Counted from the first letter of the stretch, positions 32,956 through 45,345 are shown. The stretch is 64,000 nt of DNA from Liriodendron chinense (GCA_003013855.2 PVNU02001879.1:310001-374000), one strand, 5' to 3'. Notes: a model not told the origin generated them from the sequence alone. A program made the numbers and translations.

Positions 32956-34469
32956 CTTGTGGTGTGATCCACATAAGTTTTAGACATGCTTCAATTTTAG
33001 TACCATGGCCTAAGATGACTTGGCAAAACAGGTGGATAGCATGAATAAAACACATATATCATGGTAGGCTCCAGTCCGGCCACCATGATCAGGTCAATGG
33101 TGTTAGGTCAGCACACAATGTGCTTCTGTGAAAACCATAGAAACAGTGATTTAGACTAACAGTCACATGTGAAATCACCGGTGACACATATGAGGCCAGA
33201 TCCAATAGAGACACTTTCACTTGGAAGAGATTTTGGTCCTATAAAAAGAATATATCATGGAGAAATGATCTCTCGAGCACCGGTGCGCAAGGGCTTCCCG
33301 CCCACCGAGTTTAGAAGAGTAGTTTGGAGACCCCACCTAAAAACCGAAGTTTTAAAGAGTGGAACTTTTATGGGCCACACCATGATATATGTATTAGATC
33401 CACACCGTCCATCCATTTCTCCAGGTCATTTTTAGGAATGATTAGGCAGATCCAAAGCTCAAGTGGACCACACCACAGGCTATAGTGGAAATTGGATTCA
33501 TTCAGTTGAAAACTTCTAGGGGCCCATCATGACATTGTTTTTCCATCTAAGCTGTTCATAAAATCACACACACCTTGACTAAGCGAAAGCACAAATATTA
33601 TCGTGATCTAAGCTTTCTGTGGCCCAAAGAAGTTTTTATTGATGGGCATACAATCCCCACTATTTCCTGTGGTGTGGTCCACATGAGCTTTGGATTTGCC
33701 TCATTTTTTGGGATCTTGAACTACAATGAACTGGAAAATCGTTGGATGGTGTGGATCTAACACATACATCCGGGTGGGGCCCATGGTAGTTTCACGCGTA
33801 AAGGCTATCCCGTTTTCTTCTCTTGGAAATCGGATTGTGTGCTGCATTGTCACCGTAACGGCAGCAATGTGTAATGCTCACTCGAGAACCGGCTCTCACA
33901 ACAACTCGAGATTACTTTTTGAGAACTCAACTCACATGATGTGTATATGCAATCCCAACGGTCCATTAGATAAGTCACCTCATGAAACCCTTACAGCCCA
34001 AAACTTAGCCTCATCCAAAAATCTAGTGGACCATAGTGAAGTGAGAGGAAAATCATAGGAGGAAATTACCTCTCGCTTTGCTATGGCCCACCAAGTTCTT
34101 AGATCAAGCTAACTTTTGGGCTTTAAAGGTTTTATGAGGTGATTCATCCAATGGATCGGTTGGATTTTGTACACACATCACGTGTCAAAAGGTGCTCACA
34201 AGTTTTTGTGAGAATGGGCTCTCGTGCGAGCATTTCACTATATCAGTGAGATGCCCCCTTTCACCATATCAGTGAGATGCACCCTTTCTTGGTGGGCTAT
34301 GGGCCTAAAAATCAGGCCAATCCATGACTTAGGTTGGCTACACTACAAACAACAGTAGAAGGTGGATGCCGCCCATTAAAATTTTGTTGATCATATGGAG
34401 GGCCCACTGAGATGTGGTTCAAGCATCCAGCCCTCCATTGTGGGCCGTAGCAAGAGATTTAATTTAGAT

Positions 34470-34475
34470 GCATGT

Positions 34476-34506
<31 letters not shown>

Positions 34507-34516
34507 GGGGGGGGGG
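34470..34516 (+). repeat. (TG)n followed by a 27-base G-run
   Basis: A (TG) tract runs directly into 27 consecutive G. The corresponding position in unit A (about 13355) is only GTGTGTACTTCC. Runs of this length are prone to replication slippage, can form G-quadruplexes, and are a frequent site of sequencing error. Confidence 0.8.
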
Positions 34517-35826
34517 CTCATGGGTGCTTCCTGTGAGGTTGAGCTGTGTGGCTCCACCGTGATGTGTATCGAACATCCACATCATGCATTTGATGGATTC
34601 CCTCTAGTTTGTGGAATATTCCACAAACCAGCCGAATCCGAAGCTCAAGCGGGCCATGCCATCCAAAATTATGTGAAATCATGCCTAAATCAGTTTTCAA
34701 GGGATTAATTTAACCACACCCACACCTTTGGGATAGTGGTAGACTGAGTGAAGATTACCTCGTCTCAACACTGAGATTAAGGTATCGAATCCCAACGTGG
34801 GGGGTGGCTAACATTGGTGGGTGACTAACAGTGTGGGTGTGTGTACTAACAGTGGGATTAGGTTTTTGCATTCTGATACTTTTGTTAAATGATTTGGCAA
34901 GAAGGTATCTGGCATTTCAGGTTTCTTGCAGAATGGTACCTTTCATCAGAATTCTCCAACGGCTATTAAATTAAAGGACCTTTTTTTTATATAATTATGA
35001 AAATACCCCTGAGGGTAGGGTTTGACAGGAGGACTTTGAGTGGATTTGTTGGCTCACAAACCGTATCTTAAGTGTATAGTTTTCTAATGGCATGGCAAGA
35101 CTGCATAAGATTGGTTATTGTGTTGGGTTGATAGAGTTCAGGCCAAAAATGATTTTTTTTTTTTGTTTTTAGTTTGGATTATGTCTGGTCTAGGCACTGC
35201 TGGACTCTTAAAAACTCAAGGCCCTAGTTGGCCCAAGCCCGAGACTGAAAAGGAAATGGTTAGGTTCGGGCCTAACCCAGCCCAAAAATTGATAAAATCT
35301 CTATTTCCCATTTAAATGCTCCTACTCTATCTACTGATCAGGTAAACCACACATGCACAAAGAAGTAGACATTTTAGAGGAATGAAACTGTCTACATTTA
35401 ACATGGAACCAAGAATTGAAATGAGTTATTTGTAAGATTAACATGTACACAGAATGTCAGGTAGGGCAACCTAGGATAAAATCACTTGGACCCAGCGCTA
35501 CCCGTACAGTTGATTAGGCTATGCGTTGCAAGGCCAAGCCTAGCTAGCCCATGAGCCCAGATAGTAGTTCCAAGCTTGGCCCAGCACTAGGTTAGGATTG
35601 TTGGGTTCGGTTGGGTTGGGTTGGGTTGGGCTACCCAGCCTATTGCCCCCATTAGTTCAAAATGGTATTTATACCCATTCATTGGGCAGGGGGAAAGGCT
35701 GACACTAGCTGAGCCATGCACATATGCCGTCATGTTCTGGGCCTTGATTTTGATTTGTTGCACACCCTGTTTGTCCTGCTCTATTCAAAGCTTTTGGGTT
35801 TGATTGGTCTATGTCAGCCCAGCTCA

Positions 35827-37672
35827 TTGATGTGAGGCCTACCTTGATGTATATAGTGTATATTTATATCATACATTCATTTTTCCAGCTCATTTTAGAG
35901 CATGGACAAAAAATTGAAACAGATCCAAATCTCAGGTGGACCACGCCATGGGAAACAGTGCTGATTGAATGCCCACCATTAAAAGCTTCAGGGGGCCTAC
36001 TGTAATTCCAACTGCAATGTTTATTTGATACATATATCAAGGTGGGGCCCTGGTTAGGGCCGCCCCGTGTTTGGTGAGTCGGGCTGCACCTAATCCACTC
36101 CTGGTCTAAATGCCGTGAGACAGAAAATCCTATTGTTAGTCAGTCAACGTTAGAAAAATATATAATACATATATCTAGGTGGGCCCCATGGTAAGGGCCA
36201 CGCCGTGTTCAGTGAGTCAGGTCGCACCTAATCCACTCCCATTCTAAACGCAATCGTTGACACCGACTCTATCTGTAGCGTTCAATAGAAAACCCTGTGT
36301 TAATCAATTGAAGCCGCGCACAATCTAGACTGAGATGCAGAGAGCATGGTGACCCTGCCATCACTGACCTTGGTCATGAGGTTAGGACTCTGTGGAGCCC
36401 ACTGTTATTTATGTGTTTTATCCATTAGGTCCATCTGTTTTGTCAGCTCATTTTAGGCCATGAGCCCAAAATTGAAGCACATGTATAGCTCAAGTGTACC
36501 ACGCTCTACGAAACCGTAGGAGTAATAACGTCCCCCACCCTAGAAGCATTTCCAAGGCTTATAGTGAGAGAGGCTTAGATGTTACTGGGGTGTTATCCTT
36601 GACATAGTGACATATCATTAGCGTGCAGAAACTGTCAAAGTGGGGCGGGGCCAGCACCTTTCACAGGTAGAAAATGCAGTAGACCCTTCTCTAACAGGGT
36701 GTGTGCACGCCAATAACACACCAGTACCACAATGCCAGGGGTAATGTGTTAGCTAGTAACAACTACTACTCCACTTCCTCATCAAATGTTTGTTTGTCAT
36801 CCATCCTGTTTATCAGGTGACACCAGATGGATGAAGGGAAAACACAAATACAGTTTATGTAAAACTTATGTGGCCCCTCTGAAGTTTTCAACGGTCAGCA
36901 TCCAATCCCCATTGTTTCCTTGTGGTGTGCTCCATATGAGTTTTGGATATGCTTCAATTTTAGTAGTGGCTTAAAATGACTTGGCAAAACAGGTGGACAA
37001 CACGAATAAAACACATATATCATGGTAGGCTCCAGTCCAGCCATCAAGAAGGTCAGTGGTGTTAGGCCAGCATACAATCTGCTTATGTGAAAACCATATA
37101 AACAGTGATGGCATTTATATTAACAGTCACAGGTGAAATCACAGGTGTGGTGGAACTTTTGTGGGCTCCACCATGATATATTTGTTAGATCCACACTGTC
37201 CATCCATTTCTCCATGACATTTTTGGGACTGAATCTAAAAACTAGGCAGATCCAAAGCTCAAGTGGACCACACCACAGGCTATAGTGGAAATTGGATGCA
37301 TTCCGCTGAAAACTTCTAAGGGCCCATCACGACATTTTTCTTTTCTCTCTTTTTTTTTTTCATCTAACCTGTTTATAAGATCACACATACCTTGACAAAG
37401 GCAAAACACAAATATTAGTGTGACCCAAGCTTTCTATGGCCCAAAGAAGTTTTTATTGGTGGGCTTACAATCCCCACAATAACTGTGGTGTGGTCCCCTT
37501 GAGCTTTGGATCTGCCTCACTTTCTTTCGGATCTTGCCCTAAAATGATATGGAAAATCGGTAGATGGTGTGGATCTAAGGCCCATGGTAGTTTCACACGC
37601 AAAGGCTATCCCGTTTTCTTCTCTTGGAAATCGGATTGCGTGCTGCTTTGTCACGGCAGCAATGTGTAGGAT
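35827..37672. repeat. Complex repeat unit D, internally deleted and 3' truncated
   Basis: It follows unit C without a gap and keeps the order of B, with a deletion that joins CCCTGTGTTA(36302) to ATCAATTGAAGCCGC (removing about 270 bp present in B and C), a second smaller deletion near 37140, and an end at about 37672 after TCACGGCAGCAATGTGTAG. The hAT target near 36920 is empty. Confidence 0.65.
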
Positions 37673-37734
37673 GCGGATTAGCTACTGAACTTGAGAGTAG
37701 CCAGTCTCCCACTGAAGTGACGTCTCACCAGGTT

Positions 37735-38163
37735 CTGTGGGCCCATCATAATGTATGTATTGTATACACACCTTTCATCCATTTGGAGAGATCAGTTTAG
37801 GGCATGAACCAAAGAATGAGGTAGATCCAAATCTCAAGTGGACCCAACCACAGAAAACAGTGGGGATTGAATGCCTACCATTGAAAACATCTTTGAGCCA
37901 CAGAAGTTTTTGATGAAGCTGATATTTGTGTTTTCCCTTATTCCATGTCCTTTTCTAACTTATAAACAGGTTGGATCTCAAATAAACATCATGGTGGGCC
38001 CTATGATGATTTCAACAGTGGTCGGCACTATCCCCACTGTTTTCTGTGGTGGGGTCCACTCGAAGTTTGGATCTGCCTCATTATTTGGCTCATTCCCTAA
38101 AATGATCTCTCCAAATGAATGGACAGTGTGGATACAACACATACATCATGGTGGGGCTCACAT
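37735..38163. mobile_element. Palindromic GGGGCCCAC element, both arms present
   Basis: The left end CTGTGGGCCCATCATAATGT pairs with the right end CATACATCATGGTGGGGCTC. The arms pair through CCATTTGGAGAGATCA/TGATCTCTCCAAATG, a clean 16-bp complement, to a centre near TTGATGAAGCTGATATTTG. It is about 430 bp and non-coding. The extra terminal module is short here. Confidence 0.75.
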
Positions 38164-38667
38164 AACGTGATTGATGTGTTGGTGGAATACAAATTGTGCA
38201 TGTGAACCGTACATTATATAATCATCTCTGTGACAAACCCCAACTACATGGTGTCTTACTCATGCTTCGGTGGTAGACTCACAAGAGTTTCGAAGCTGTT
38301 GGCGTGCTGCGCAATAACTCATGTGCCGCATTTTCCACTGGCAAAGTAGCTTCACATTCAAAGTGCACTTGAGCAAGTGCTATTATCATTATTGCTGTTG
38401 TTTTTTACAATCCTCCGGACATGTTATGCACACCATTGAAACATAAGATTTCTCTCCAATTCAAGAATTGAGAGTGGGCATTTTCAAGCCATTCAACCCT
38501 AAATGATTCATTAGTTCTGCGTTGTGTGGCAAATAGAGTAGGCCTGGGTGAAGCATCGACCCATATCTACATACTGTACTCCAAGCCAGCCCATGACTAA
38601 GTAATTTTCTCCAGCCTGGCCGGGCTTGCAAGTGAACCACTGAGCCCAAAAATGTAAAAATACTCCA
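38164..38667. other. Spacer without recognised features
   Basis: Mixed sequence, no open frame or RNA gene that I can support. Confidence 0.35.
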
Positions 38668-38893
38668 CTTTGATGTGGACCGTCCATCGTGTGGTCCTTG
38701 CCTTCAAAGTGGGACAGTCTAGCATGCTCATTTGCTTTGGATGTGGGTCATTCATTATTAGGGGCCGACCTTTGATGTGAACTGTCCAGTACGTGGGCCG
38801 ACCTTTTTAGGGTCATCCATCATGTGAGACCACCTTAAGTGTCCACTACCCATCATGTGGAGCTCACCTTTGATGTCCACTACTCATCACTAC
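38668..38893. repeat. Short tandem array related to 6752-7175
   Basis: TTTGATGTGGACCGTCCATC, TTTGATGTGAACTGTCCAGT, GGTCATCCATCATGTG and CACCTTTGATGTCCACTA are repeated in tandem. The unit wording and spacing match the larger array at 6752-7175. Confidence 0.55.
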
Positions 38894-38984
38894 GCTTAAT
38901 GAATCGCAAGATTTCAAGACACTTGTGCCAACAATCACCTCTTTTAAGAGTGAGATTTAGTTGTGCGAAACCCTCAACTCACTA

Positions 38985-41075
38985 CCGCTGTTGGACTTGT
39001 GGCTTTAATACTCTTTTTCTGAGTCAGGTGCAACCCAGATGAATCAACTCGGACCTGAAAGGACCCCATCAGTTCAACTCAATGTATCACCCCCTCATTT
39101 CACCCAATCTTAATTCATCCTCAGGTTGGGTGAATTGAGACTTATTCAGGGTCAATCAATCCGAAAAAGCTTTTGATTTTGCTTCGTTTCACTTTCAACT
39201 CAGAGGACCTAAACTTCGGATTTGGGTGAAGATTTCTTTTCCAAGGTCAGAACAGTAATGCTAGGCCGTGATACACTGCCAAGAAAACTGTAACCATGTG
39301 GCAAGGAGACACGTTGATGTCGAGAATGGACCCTGCAGTTTAAGAGACAAACATGACCTCCCATCAATTGAGATGACCTGCCATCAATTAAGATGACCTA
39401 CGATTCCAAGTCACGGGGAGATAAACGATCCCATCCAAAAAAAATAAAAATAAAAAAATCAGGTAAATTAGTCCGTCCAAAATGGTTGACCCAACTGTAA
39501 ACGAGTCACGATCACTTTTCTAATGGTGGTTGATTAACACAGTTTTTTTGACTGACGGTACGCATAAATTGGTGCTAACTATGTCATTTAGACCGGGTGG
39601 GAATTAGGTGCAGCCCCAACTCACTGAACAATACTGTGCGGCTCTGACTGTGAGGCCTACCATGATGTATATAATGTATATCTATGCCATGCATCCATTT
39701 TTCCATCTCATTTTAGGGCATGAACAAAAAATTGAAGCAGATCAAAATCTCAGGTGGACCACGCCATAGAAAACAGTGCTGATTGAATGCCTACCATTAA
39801 AAGCTTCAGGGGGCCTACCGTATTTCCAACTGCAATGTTTATTTGATACATATATATCAAGGTGGGTCCCCTTGGTTAGGGCCTCACGGTGTTCGGTGAG
39901 TCGGGCTGCACCTAATCCACTCCTGGTCTAAATGCCGTTCGAAAAAAAAAAACCCTATTGCTAGTCAGCCAACTTTAGAAAAATATATAATACATATATC
40001 AAGGTGGGCCTATGGTCAGGGCCACTCCGTGTTCAGTGAGTCAAGTCGCACCTAATCCACCCCCGGTCTAAACGCAATCCTTGGCACCGACTCTACTCCC
40101 GGTCTAAACGCAATCCTTGGCACTGACTCTATCTGGACCGTTCCACAGGAAACCCTGTGTTAGTCTATCACCATTCAACAATTTGGACGGACTGGATTTC
40201 CCTCATTTGGTGCTTTTTTTATTTTTTATTGATGGCAGGTCATGTTTCTCTTAAAGGGCCCATTCCCAACATTAACATGTGTGCGTGCCCCAGAAAATAG
40301 TGCCCCACAGTTTGGGATCCACTCACCTCTGTGGATCGGTGGATCAATTGAGGCCGCCCTTTTTTTTTTAATCCATGCAGTCCATCTGTTTTGCCAACTC
40401 ATTTTAGGCCGTGAGCCAAAACTTGAAGCACATCCAGAGCTCAAGTGTACCAAGCTATAGGAAATTGTAGGGGTAATAACGTCCACAGTTGAACCAAGGC
40501 TTGTAGTGAGAGCGGATTAGATGTTATTAGGGTTTTATATGTCCTTGACATGGCAGCATATCAGTAGCGTGCAGAGACTATTAAAGTGGGGCCAGCAACT
40601 TTCACAGGTAGAATATGCAGTAAACCCTTCTCTGACAGATGTGCTGCACGCGACCACCACCACATCAAGGGTAATGTGTTAACGAGTAACCCCTACTTAA
40701 GAGATGTTTATTTGTCGTCCATCCTGTTTATAAGGTGACACTAGCTAGATGAAGGGAAAACACCAATATCAGTTTATGCAAAACTTCTGTGGCCCCTCCC
40801 AAGTTTTCAATGGTTAGCATACAATCCCCACTGTTTTCTTGTGGTGTGCTCCACATGAGTTTTGGATATGCTTCTATTTTAGTACCATGGCCTAAAATGA
40901 CCGGGCAAAACAGGTGGGCAACATAAATAAAACACATATGGGTGTTAGTTCAGCACACAATCTACTTCTGTGAAAACCATAGAAAGATTGATGGCATTTA
41001 CACTAACAGTCACAGGTGGAATCACCGGTGTCGCATATGAGGCCAGATCCAATAGAGACACTTTCACGGACGCGG
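38985..41075. repeat. Complex repeat unit E (partial) with leader block
   Basis: It starts with the leader shared with 30605-31123 and continues with the first palindromic element, the CCTAATCCAC tandem block (with an extra short duplication, 40060-40125), and the first half of the unit up to GAGGCCAGATCCAATAGAGA (41040-41060). It then breaks at GGACGCGGATTG, the terminal module of the next palindromic element. The second half of the unit is missing. Confidence 0.65.
39530..39975. mobile_element. Palindromic element with both termini, in unit E
   Basis: On the left, TTTAGACCGGGTGGGAATTA and GGTGCAGCC precede GTGAGGCCTACC. On the right, GGCTGCACCTAATCCACTCC and TGGTCTAAA follow, giving an inverted repeat that extends beyond the GGGGCCCAC arms. 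In units A-D the left terminus is missing or altered, so E shows that the 'CCTAATCCACTCC' block of those units is really the right end of a palindromic element. Confidence 0.65.
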
Positions 41076-41120
41076 ATTGTCTAGTGACCCCATCACCAGC
41101 CCCGGGGCTAGTGTCAAAGC

Positions 41121-41479
41121 TGTGTGGGCCCCACCATGATGTATGTGTTTTATCCATGCTGTCCATCTATTTTTCCACCTCATTTTAGGGCATGGGCCAA
41201 AAAATGAGGCAGATCCAAATCTCAGGTGGACCACACCACAGGAAAACAGTGTTGATTGAACGTCCACCCTTAAAAACTTCCCAGGGGCCACCGTGATGTT
41301 TATTTGCCATCCAACCTGTTGATAAGGTCACACAGACCTGGATGAAGTGAAAACACAAATATCAGCTTGATCCAAAACTTCTGCGGCCTCCAAGAAGTTT
41401 TCAACGGTGAGAATTCAATTCCCACTGTTTCCTGTGGTGTGGTCCACCTGAGATTTGGATCTGCCTCATTTTTGGGCTG
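41121..41479. mobile_element. Palindromic GGGGCCCAC element, right end missing
   Basis: The left end TGTGTGGGCCCCACCATGAT is preceded by GGACGCGGATTGTCTAGTGA and CCAGCCCCGGGGCTAGTGTC (41078-41115). The two arms pair closely, but the copy stops at CCTCATTTTTGGGCTG (41479) before the right terminus. It is the cleanest representative of the core in the window. Confidence 0.75.
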
Positions 41480-42060
41480 TAAAGTTTCTTTACGGTTCGA
41501 ATTCAGTTAGTGACATTTTTTGTGGTAATCAACAATCTTAATGTAGATTTCATATTCTTAACAATGGGATTGTAAGATTTCTTCTTAAACTCTTCATCCC
41601 ATTTGTTGTCTACTTCATTAGCATGTCAAGCAAGTTGTCTGTCGAACGGAGCATACTTGGTGGGGAAGATTTGTTTGAAGCAGATTTAGACCTGTATTTT
41701 CTTAGTGTCCTCTTAGTCACCGAGATAAGACCTTTTTCCAAAAATATCGGGTGTAGACCCATCGTTGTATCCTGACAGGGTGGATAAAAGAGGATCGCTT
41801 GCTGGTTGACATCTCATCTTTTTTACTTTCGTTTATCTGCAGGACAATATATTATTGGGGGCAAAATGTCAATACTGAGATTTTTGAAAAAAAAATTCTA
41901 CAGGCCTACTCTCAAAATTTGCAAAATCAATAACCGCATAAACATGCAGCTATTTCAAAATTTAAATATATCCACGTCACTAAATTCCAAACCTTAAACC
42001 ATTTTTCTCATTTTTGTTTCAATGTCTTAAAGTCATGCATGCTTTCGATCATGCAAAAAG
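41480..42060. other. Spacer without recognised features
   Basis: Sequence unrelated to the palindromic family. A short frame (GGEDLFEADLDLYF, near 41660-41700) was noted but matches no family I know. Confidence 0.35.
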
Positions 42061-43637
42061 TTTCACATAAGTTCTAGGGCTGTCAACGGGTAGCCAACTG
42101 GCCAGGGCCAGCCTTTGCCCTAGCCCAGCAGGCCCAGCCCTGCAAAAAAAGGAGAGACGTCATCAACCGTTGAAATAGTTCTGTCTAAGAATTTTTTACA
42201 AGCATATATCCCCCCTCCATCCACTACAAGTCCCATGGTATGAATGGTTTTGATCATTGAAACTACACATATACGTTGAATAGGACTCACCTACTCGTTA
42301 CCATAGACAATTCAATGATGGACCGCGCCAATGGGCCATTCATCATTGGCATGGGTTCAGCCCCTGTGGACCTAGATTTCAAACCTACAGGTTTAGCCTT
42401 GTCCGTTGCTTTCTCCGGAGTGGAGTCTGGCGACCTCTACCCTAAATGTGGACCCATGCACCCCTCAGCGATTGATCAGTTGTTTGGAATCATTCATTAT
42501 ATGACCCCTCGGTGGTGGCCCACAAAATCAAAACTCACACCAATCAGTTGATGCAAACCATGGCCCGAAATGATCGTAAATGAACAGTATGTTTGGAGTA
42601 GGCTAGCAATTGGATTATAAATGATCATGTCTGTATGATTTTGCACAGTGAGCTACCCATGATTAGGGTGGCCAGTGGGTCAGGGAGGATCAGACAGCAA
42701 TCAATTCGTTTATGGCCAACCATTTAAACTGAGCCTTGAATTGTGGCTTACGTAGGACAGGGTCATAAACAGGTGCTCATCCAGGCTCAGGTCCAACCCC
42801 AATACAAAATATTTTCGAACCAAAACTAGGGCAGTTGCACCATTCACTAACCGGGTCTAAAATTTAGTCAGGGCTGGACCCACATACTAAACGCCCACTC
42901 ATCAGGGCTGGACCCACATACTAAACGACCACACCACATTTTTTTTTTCAGGGTTGAAATATAGGGCCACTAGTTTCGTGGATCCCTGACTGTGAGGCGC
43001 ATCATGATATATGTGCCTTACAGCTACGCCGTTCTTCTGTTTCCAAAGCTTTTGTTTTAGCTGCCATGTGGAATGCGATGCAAATAGCCTGACTAACGGC
43101 CAATCCGTCATTAGGCAAGGTCGAACATCACGAATCATCCAAGAGCCAGCTTGCGTCCAAAGCTCAGATTGCCACACTGTGAATTATGAGATTCTTTTAG
43201 TTGTGATTTACATTGTTTCGATGGTGTGGCCCACTTGGTCTTGGATGCAGCTTGTTTTATTTATATACCGTGAAATATAGGGGTAATGCTTTGGTGGATC
43301 CCCATGCACTCGGGTTGGTGGATCCCTGATTGTAGGGCCCACCGTGATGCATGTGCCTTATATCCACTCCGTCCTTCCACTTCAATAGCTCGTATCAATT
43401 TGATGATCACGATCAATCACTGGACCAACAAGTGATGCTCTTATCAATTTGATGATCCCATCCCTTGGAATGTTTGCCTTTTCTAATCCTCGAGTTTTGG
43501 CAGTCTTAAGTTTGTGTAGCTAGAGTTCATAGTCCAAATCAAACCATTCATATGATGGGCCTCATACATCCAGCAGATCATTCGATCTAGCTAGGTTGGA
43601 CACATTCTGGCCTTTTATCATTTAAAATGAAACCTTG

Positions 43638-43640
<3 letters not shown>
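42061..43640. repeat. Fragmentary palindromic-element pieces and a hAT-like end
   Basis: TAGGGCTGTCAACGGGTAGC at 42075 resembles a hAT terminus without a partner. GTGGATCCCTGACTGTGAGG (42979) and GTGGATCCCTGATTGTAGGG (43320) begin left-arm fragments with the GGATCCCTGACTGTGGGG module seen complete at 53093-53550. AACCATTCATATGATGGG to TTCTGGCCTTTTATC (43545-43622) repeats 6610-6690. No gene. Confidence 0.45.

Positions 43641-43677
<37 letters not shown>
43641..43677 (+). repeat. (TG)n microsatellite
   Basis: About 18 TG units. Confidence 0.95.
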
Positions 43678-43681
<4 letters not shown>

Positions 43682-43760
43682 GATTGCTATTTGCAGCTGG
43701 GCTTCTGCATGCACGTAACAAAAGTGCCCCCTATATACACACAAAACAAATATATGCAAG

Positions 43761-44020
43761 ATTTTTTTTTTTTTTTTCAGCCCATACCTGACCCGTACCC
43801 GACCCAGACCGTAGCACCAAAGGTGCTGTCATGGCATCTCAAACCTGAGACCTGCTGGTTGTCAAACTGGGACACAACCAGCGAGGCAACAGGCCGTTGA
43901 CTGGCTGGATTTTGAACTAATCAACCTTCACCTTGAGACCTGCTGGTTGTCAAACTCGGACACAACCAGCAAGATAATAGGCTGTTGACTGGCTGGATTT
44001 TGAGATAATCAACCTTCACT
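43761..44020 (-). mobile_element. SINE 2 with a tandem-duplicated 5' end
   Basis: The body 43761-43900 matches SINE 1 on the minus strand: T-run, GACCCGTACCCGACCC, GCACCAAAGGTGCT, a B-box equivalent (CAGGTTTGAGAT on minus) and a decayed A box (TTGCCTCGCTGG). Its 5' part (GAGACCTGCTGGTTGTCAAAC through GGCTGTTGACTGGCTGG and onward to AATCAACCTTCAC) is repeated head to tail at about 43933-44020. The duplication includes 30 bp of outside flank, so it happened after insertion. Confidence 0.7.
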
Positions 44021-45321
44021 GCCTGGCCTGCTGGATTAATATCATGTTTAATTCTCACACACATGTAACCCTGATTGCACTTGTGTAAGATAGGACTAGA
44101 TCATCAGGCAACTGTCACTCTTCAGATTCCATGCATGTAAAATTAAGCACATATGATCAAGAGGTGGGCCACACATGATAGAATTAATCTATTCTGGAAT
44201 CTCTTAATAATGCATTTATTCTTTTACAGCTGCGGCCTATTTGATTATCTCATAGGCTTGTTGAACGGTTCTGATCCCACACTCATGTACCTAATTTTCC
44301 AGTAGCGAGGTGACTGCATGCATCTAATACATTTTGTATGCATATATCTAACACATATTATATGTACACACACACATGAGCTACTGTCAACCATTTAGTT
44401 AATATAGGCATAGGGGCCGTTGGAAATGCTATCCAGAATCTCTTGAAATGAGATTTTACAAATATAAGACATGATTAACTTGAATTGGAATTGTAATCTT
44501 GGCCATTTAAGTTGGATTGAAATAACTCGAGACTCCCATTGAGTTTTAATATCCATATTTTATTTTTATTCATTTGAAATTTGCAGTGGTCATGGCTACC
44601 CCATTTTGGTCGTGTGCATATATGTAAACTGTGGTATTGGTTGTGCATGAGCAACGACTTGATTTTTTTTTTTTTTTTTTTTTTGCATATGGGCTGAGCT
44701 TGGGGTAGCCTAGAAGATTTTGGACTCGTACTGGGCAGCATGAAGCCAAGCCAGTTCCAGACTGCTGACAGCCCTAGACAAAAGCCATGCACCAACCTGG
44801 GTTGACTACTAACATTACTTAATGGAATAAGATTTTTTTCGATGTAGCGAAAGGGGGCCTCATTTTGGAATAGCGCATGACGTGGACAATCTGAATTGAT
44901 GCACCTGTACTTCAGCACGTCTGTGTGTGAACAACATCTAGTGGTCCTGTTCCGGTTAGACTCTGGCTTTCATTGGACCATTTATTTACCACAAGGCCAT
45001 GCTCTGATTTTAATGCAGAGCCTAAAAGGCACATTCAGATGATTCTGGCCACACTCAGCTGGTGACTGTCAGATGGACGGTTAAAATTTAGCTTCTGAAA
45101 ATTTAAAACTCACATGGTGGTAGACCAACCCATATCCCATTTTCTTTTTTCATTTTTGGCCTTAAAGATATGCTCTGATAATTCAAGTGTCCTTGTTTAC
45201 AAGAGAAAAGACAATTAAAGCTGTGGACTTTTTTTAAACGAAAATGTAGGAGTAGACCCACCAGCAGCTGTGAATGGTTGTTGATGTCACAAAAAGATAA
45301 TCATATAATGCCGCTCTACAT
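44021..45321. other. Spacer without supported gene
   Basis: A T-run at 44669-44684 is followed by sequence ending CTGACAGCCCTAG (about 44765-44777), the complement of a hAT-type TAGGGCTGTCA end. The long minus-strand frame across this run encodes a lysine homopolymer and has no family resemblance. No gene called. Confidence 0.4.
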
Positions 45322-45345
45322 CACACACACACACACACACACACA
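45322..45345 (+). repeat. (CA)n microsatellite
   Basis: About 12 CA units. Confidence 0.95.

Larger units (their letters stand above)
31124..35826. repeat. Complex repeat unit C (4.7 kb), full length
   Basis: It is colinear with unit A. It differs by having the hAT element at 32449-32955, lacking the one at 11597-12155, having two instead of three 157-bp repeats, and keeping a 52-bp segment (about 33520-33572) that A and B have lost. A G-run of 27 bases lies at 34490-34516 where A reads GTGTGTACTTCC. Unit D starts directly at 35827, mirroring the A-B join at 14742. No conserved open frame. Confidence 0.7.

Noticed and set aside
42075..44777. One 2.7-kb hAT element bounded by TAGGGCTGTCAACGGG and CTGACAGCCCTA
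   Set aside because: The 8 bp on the two sides (ATAAGTTC and GACAAAAG) do not match, and SINE and palindromic pieces between them belong to unrelated insertions.
44475..44918. 147-residue minus-strand frame
   Set aside because: It reads through a T-run as poly-lysine, has no domain and no conserved partner.
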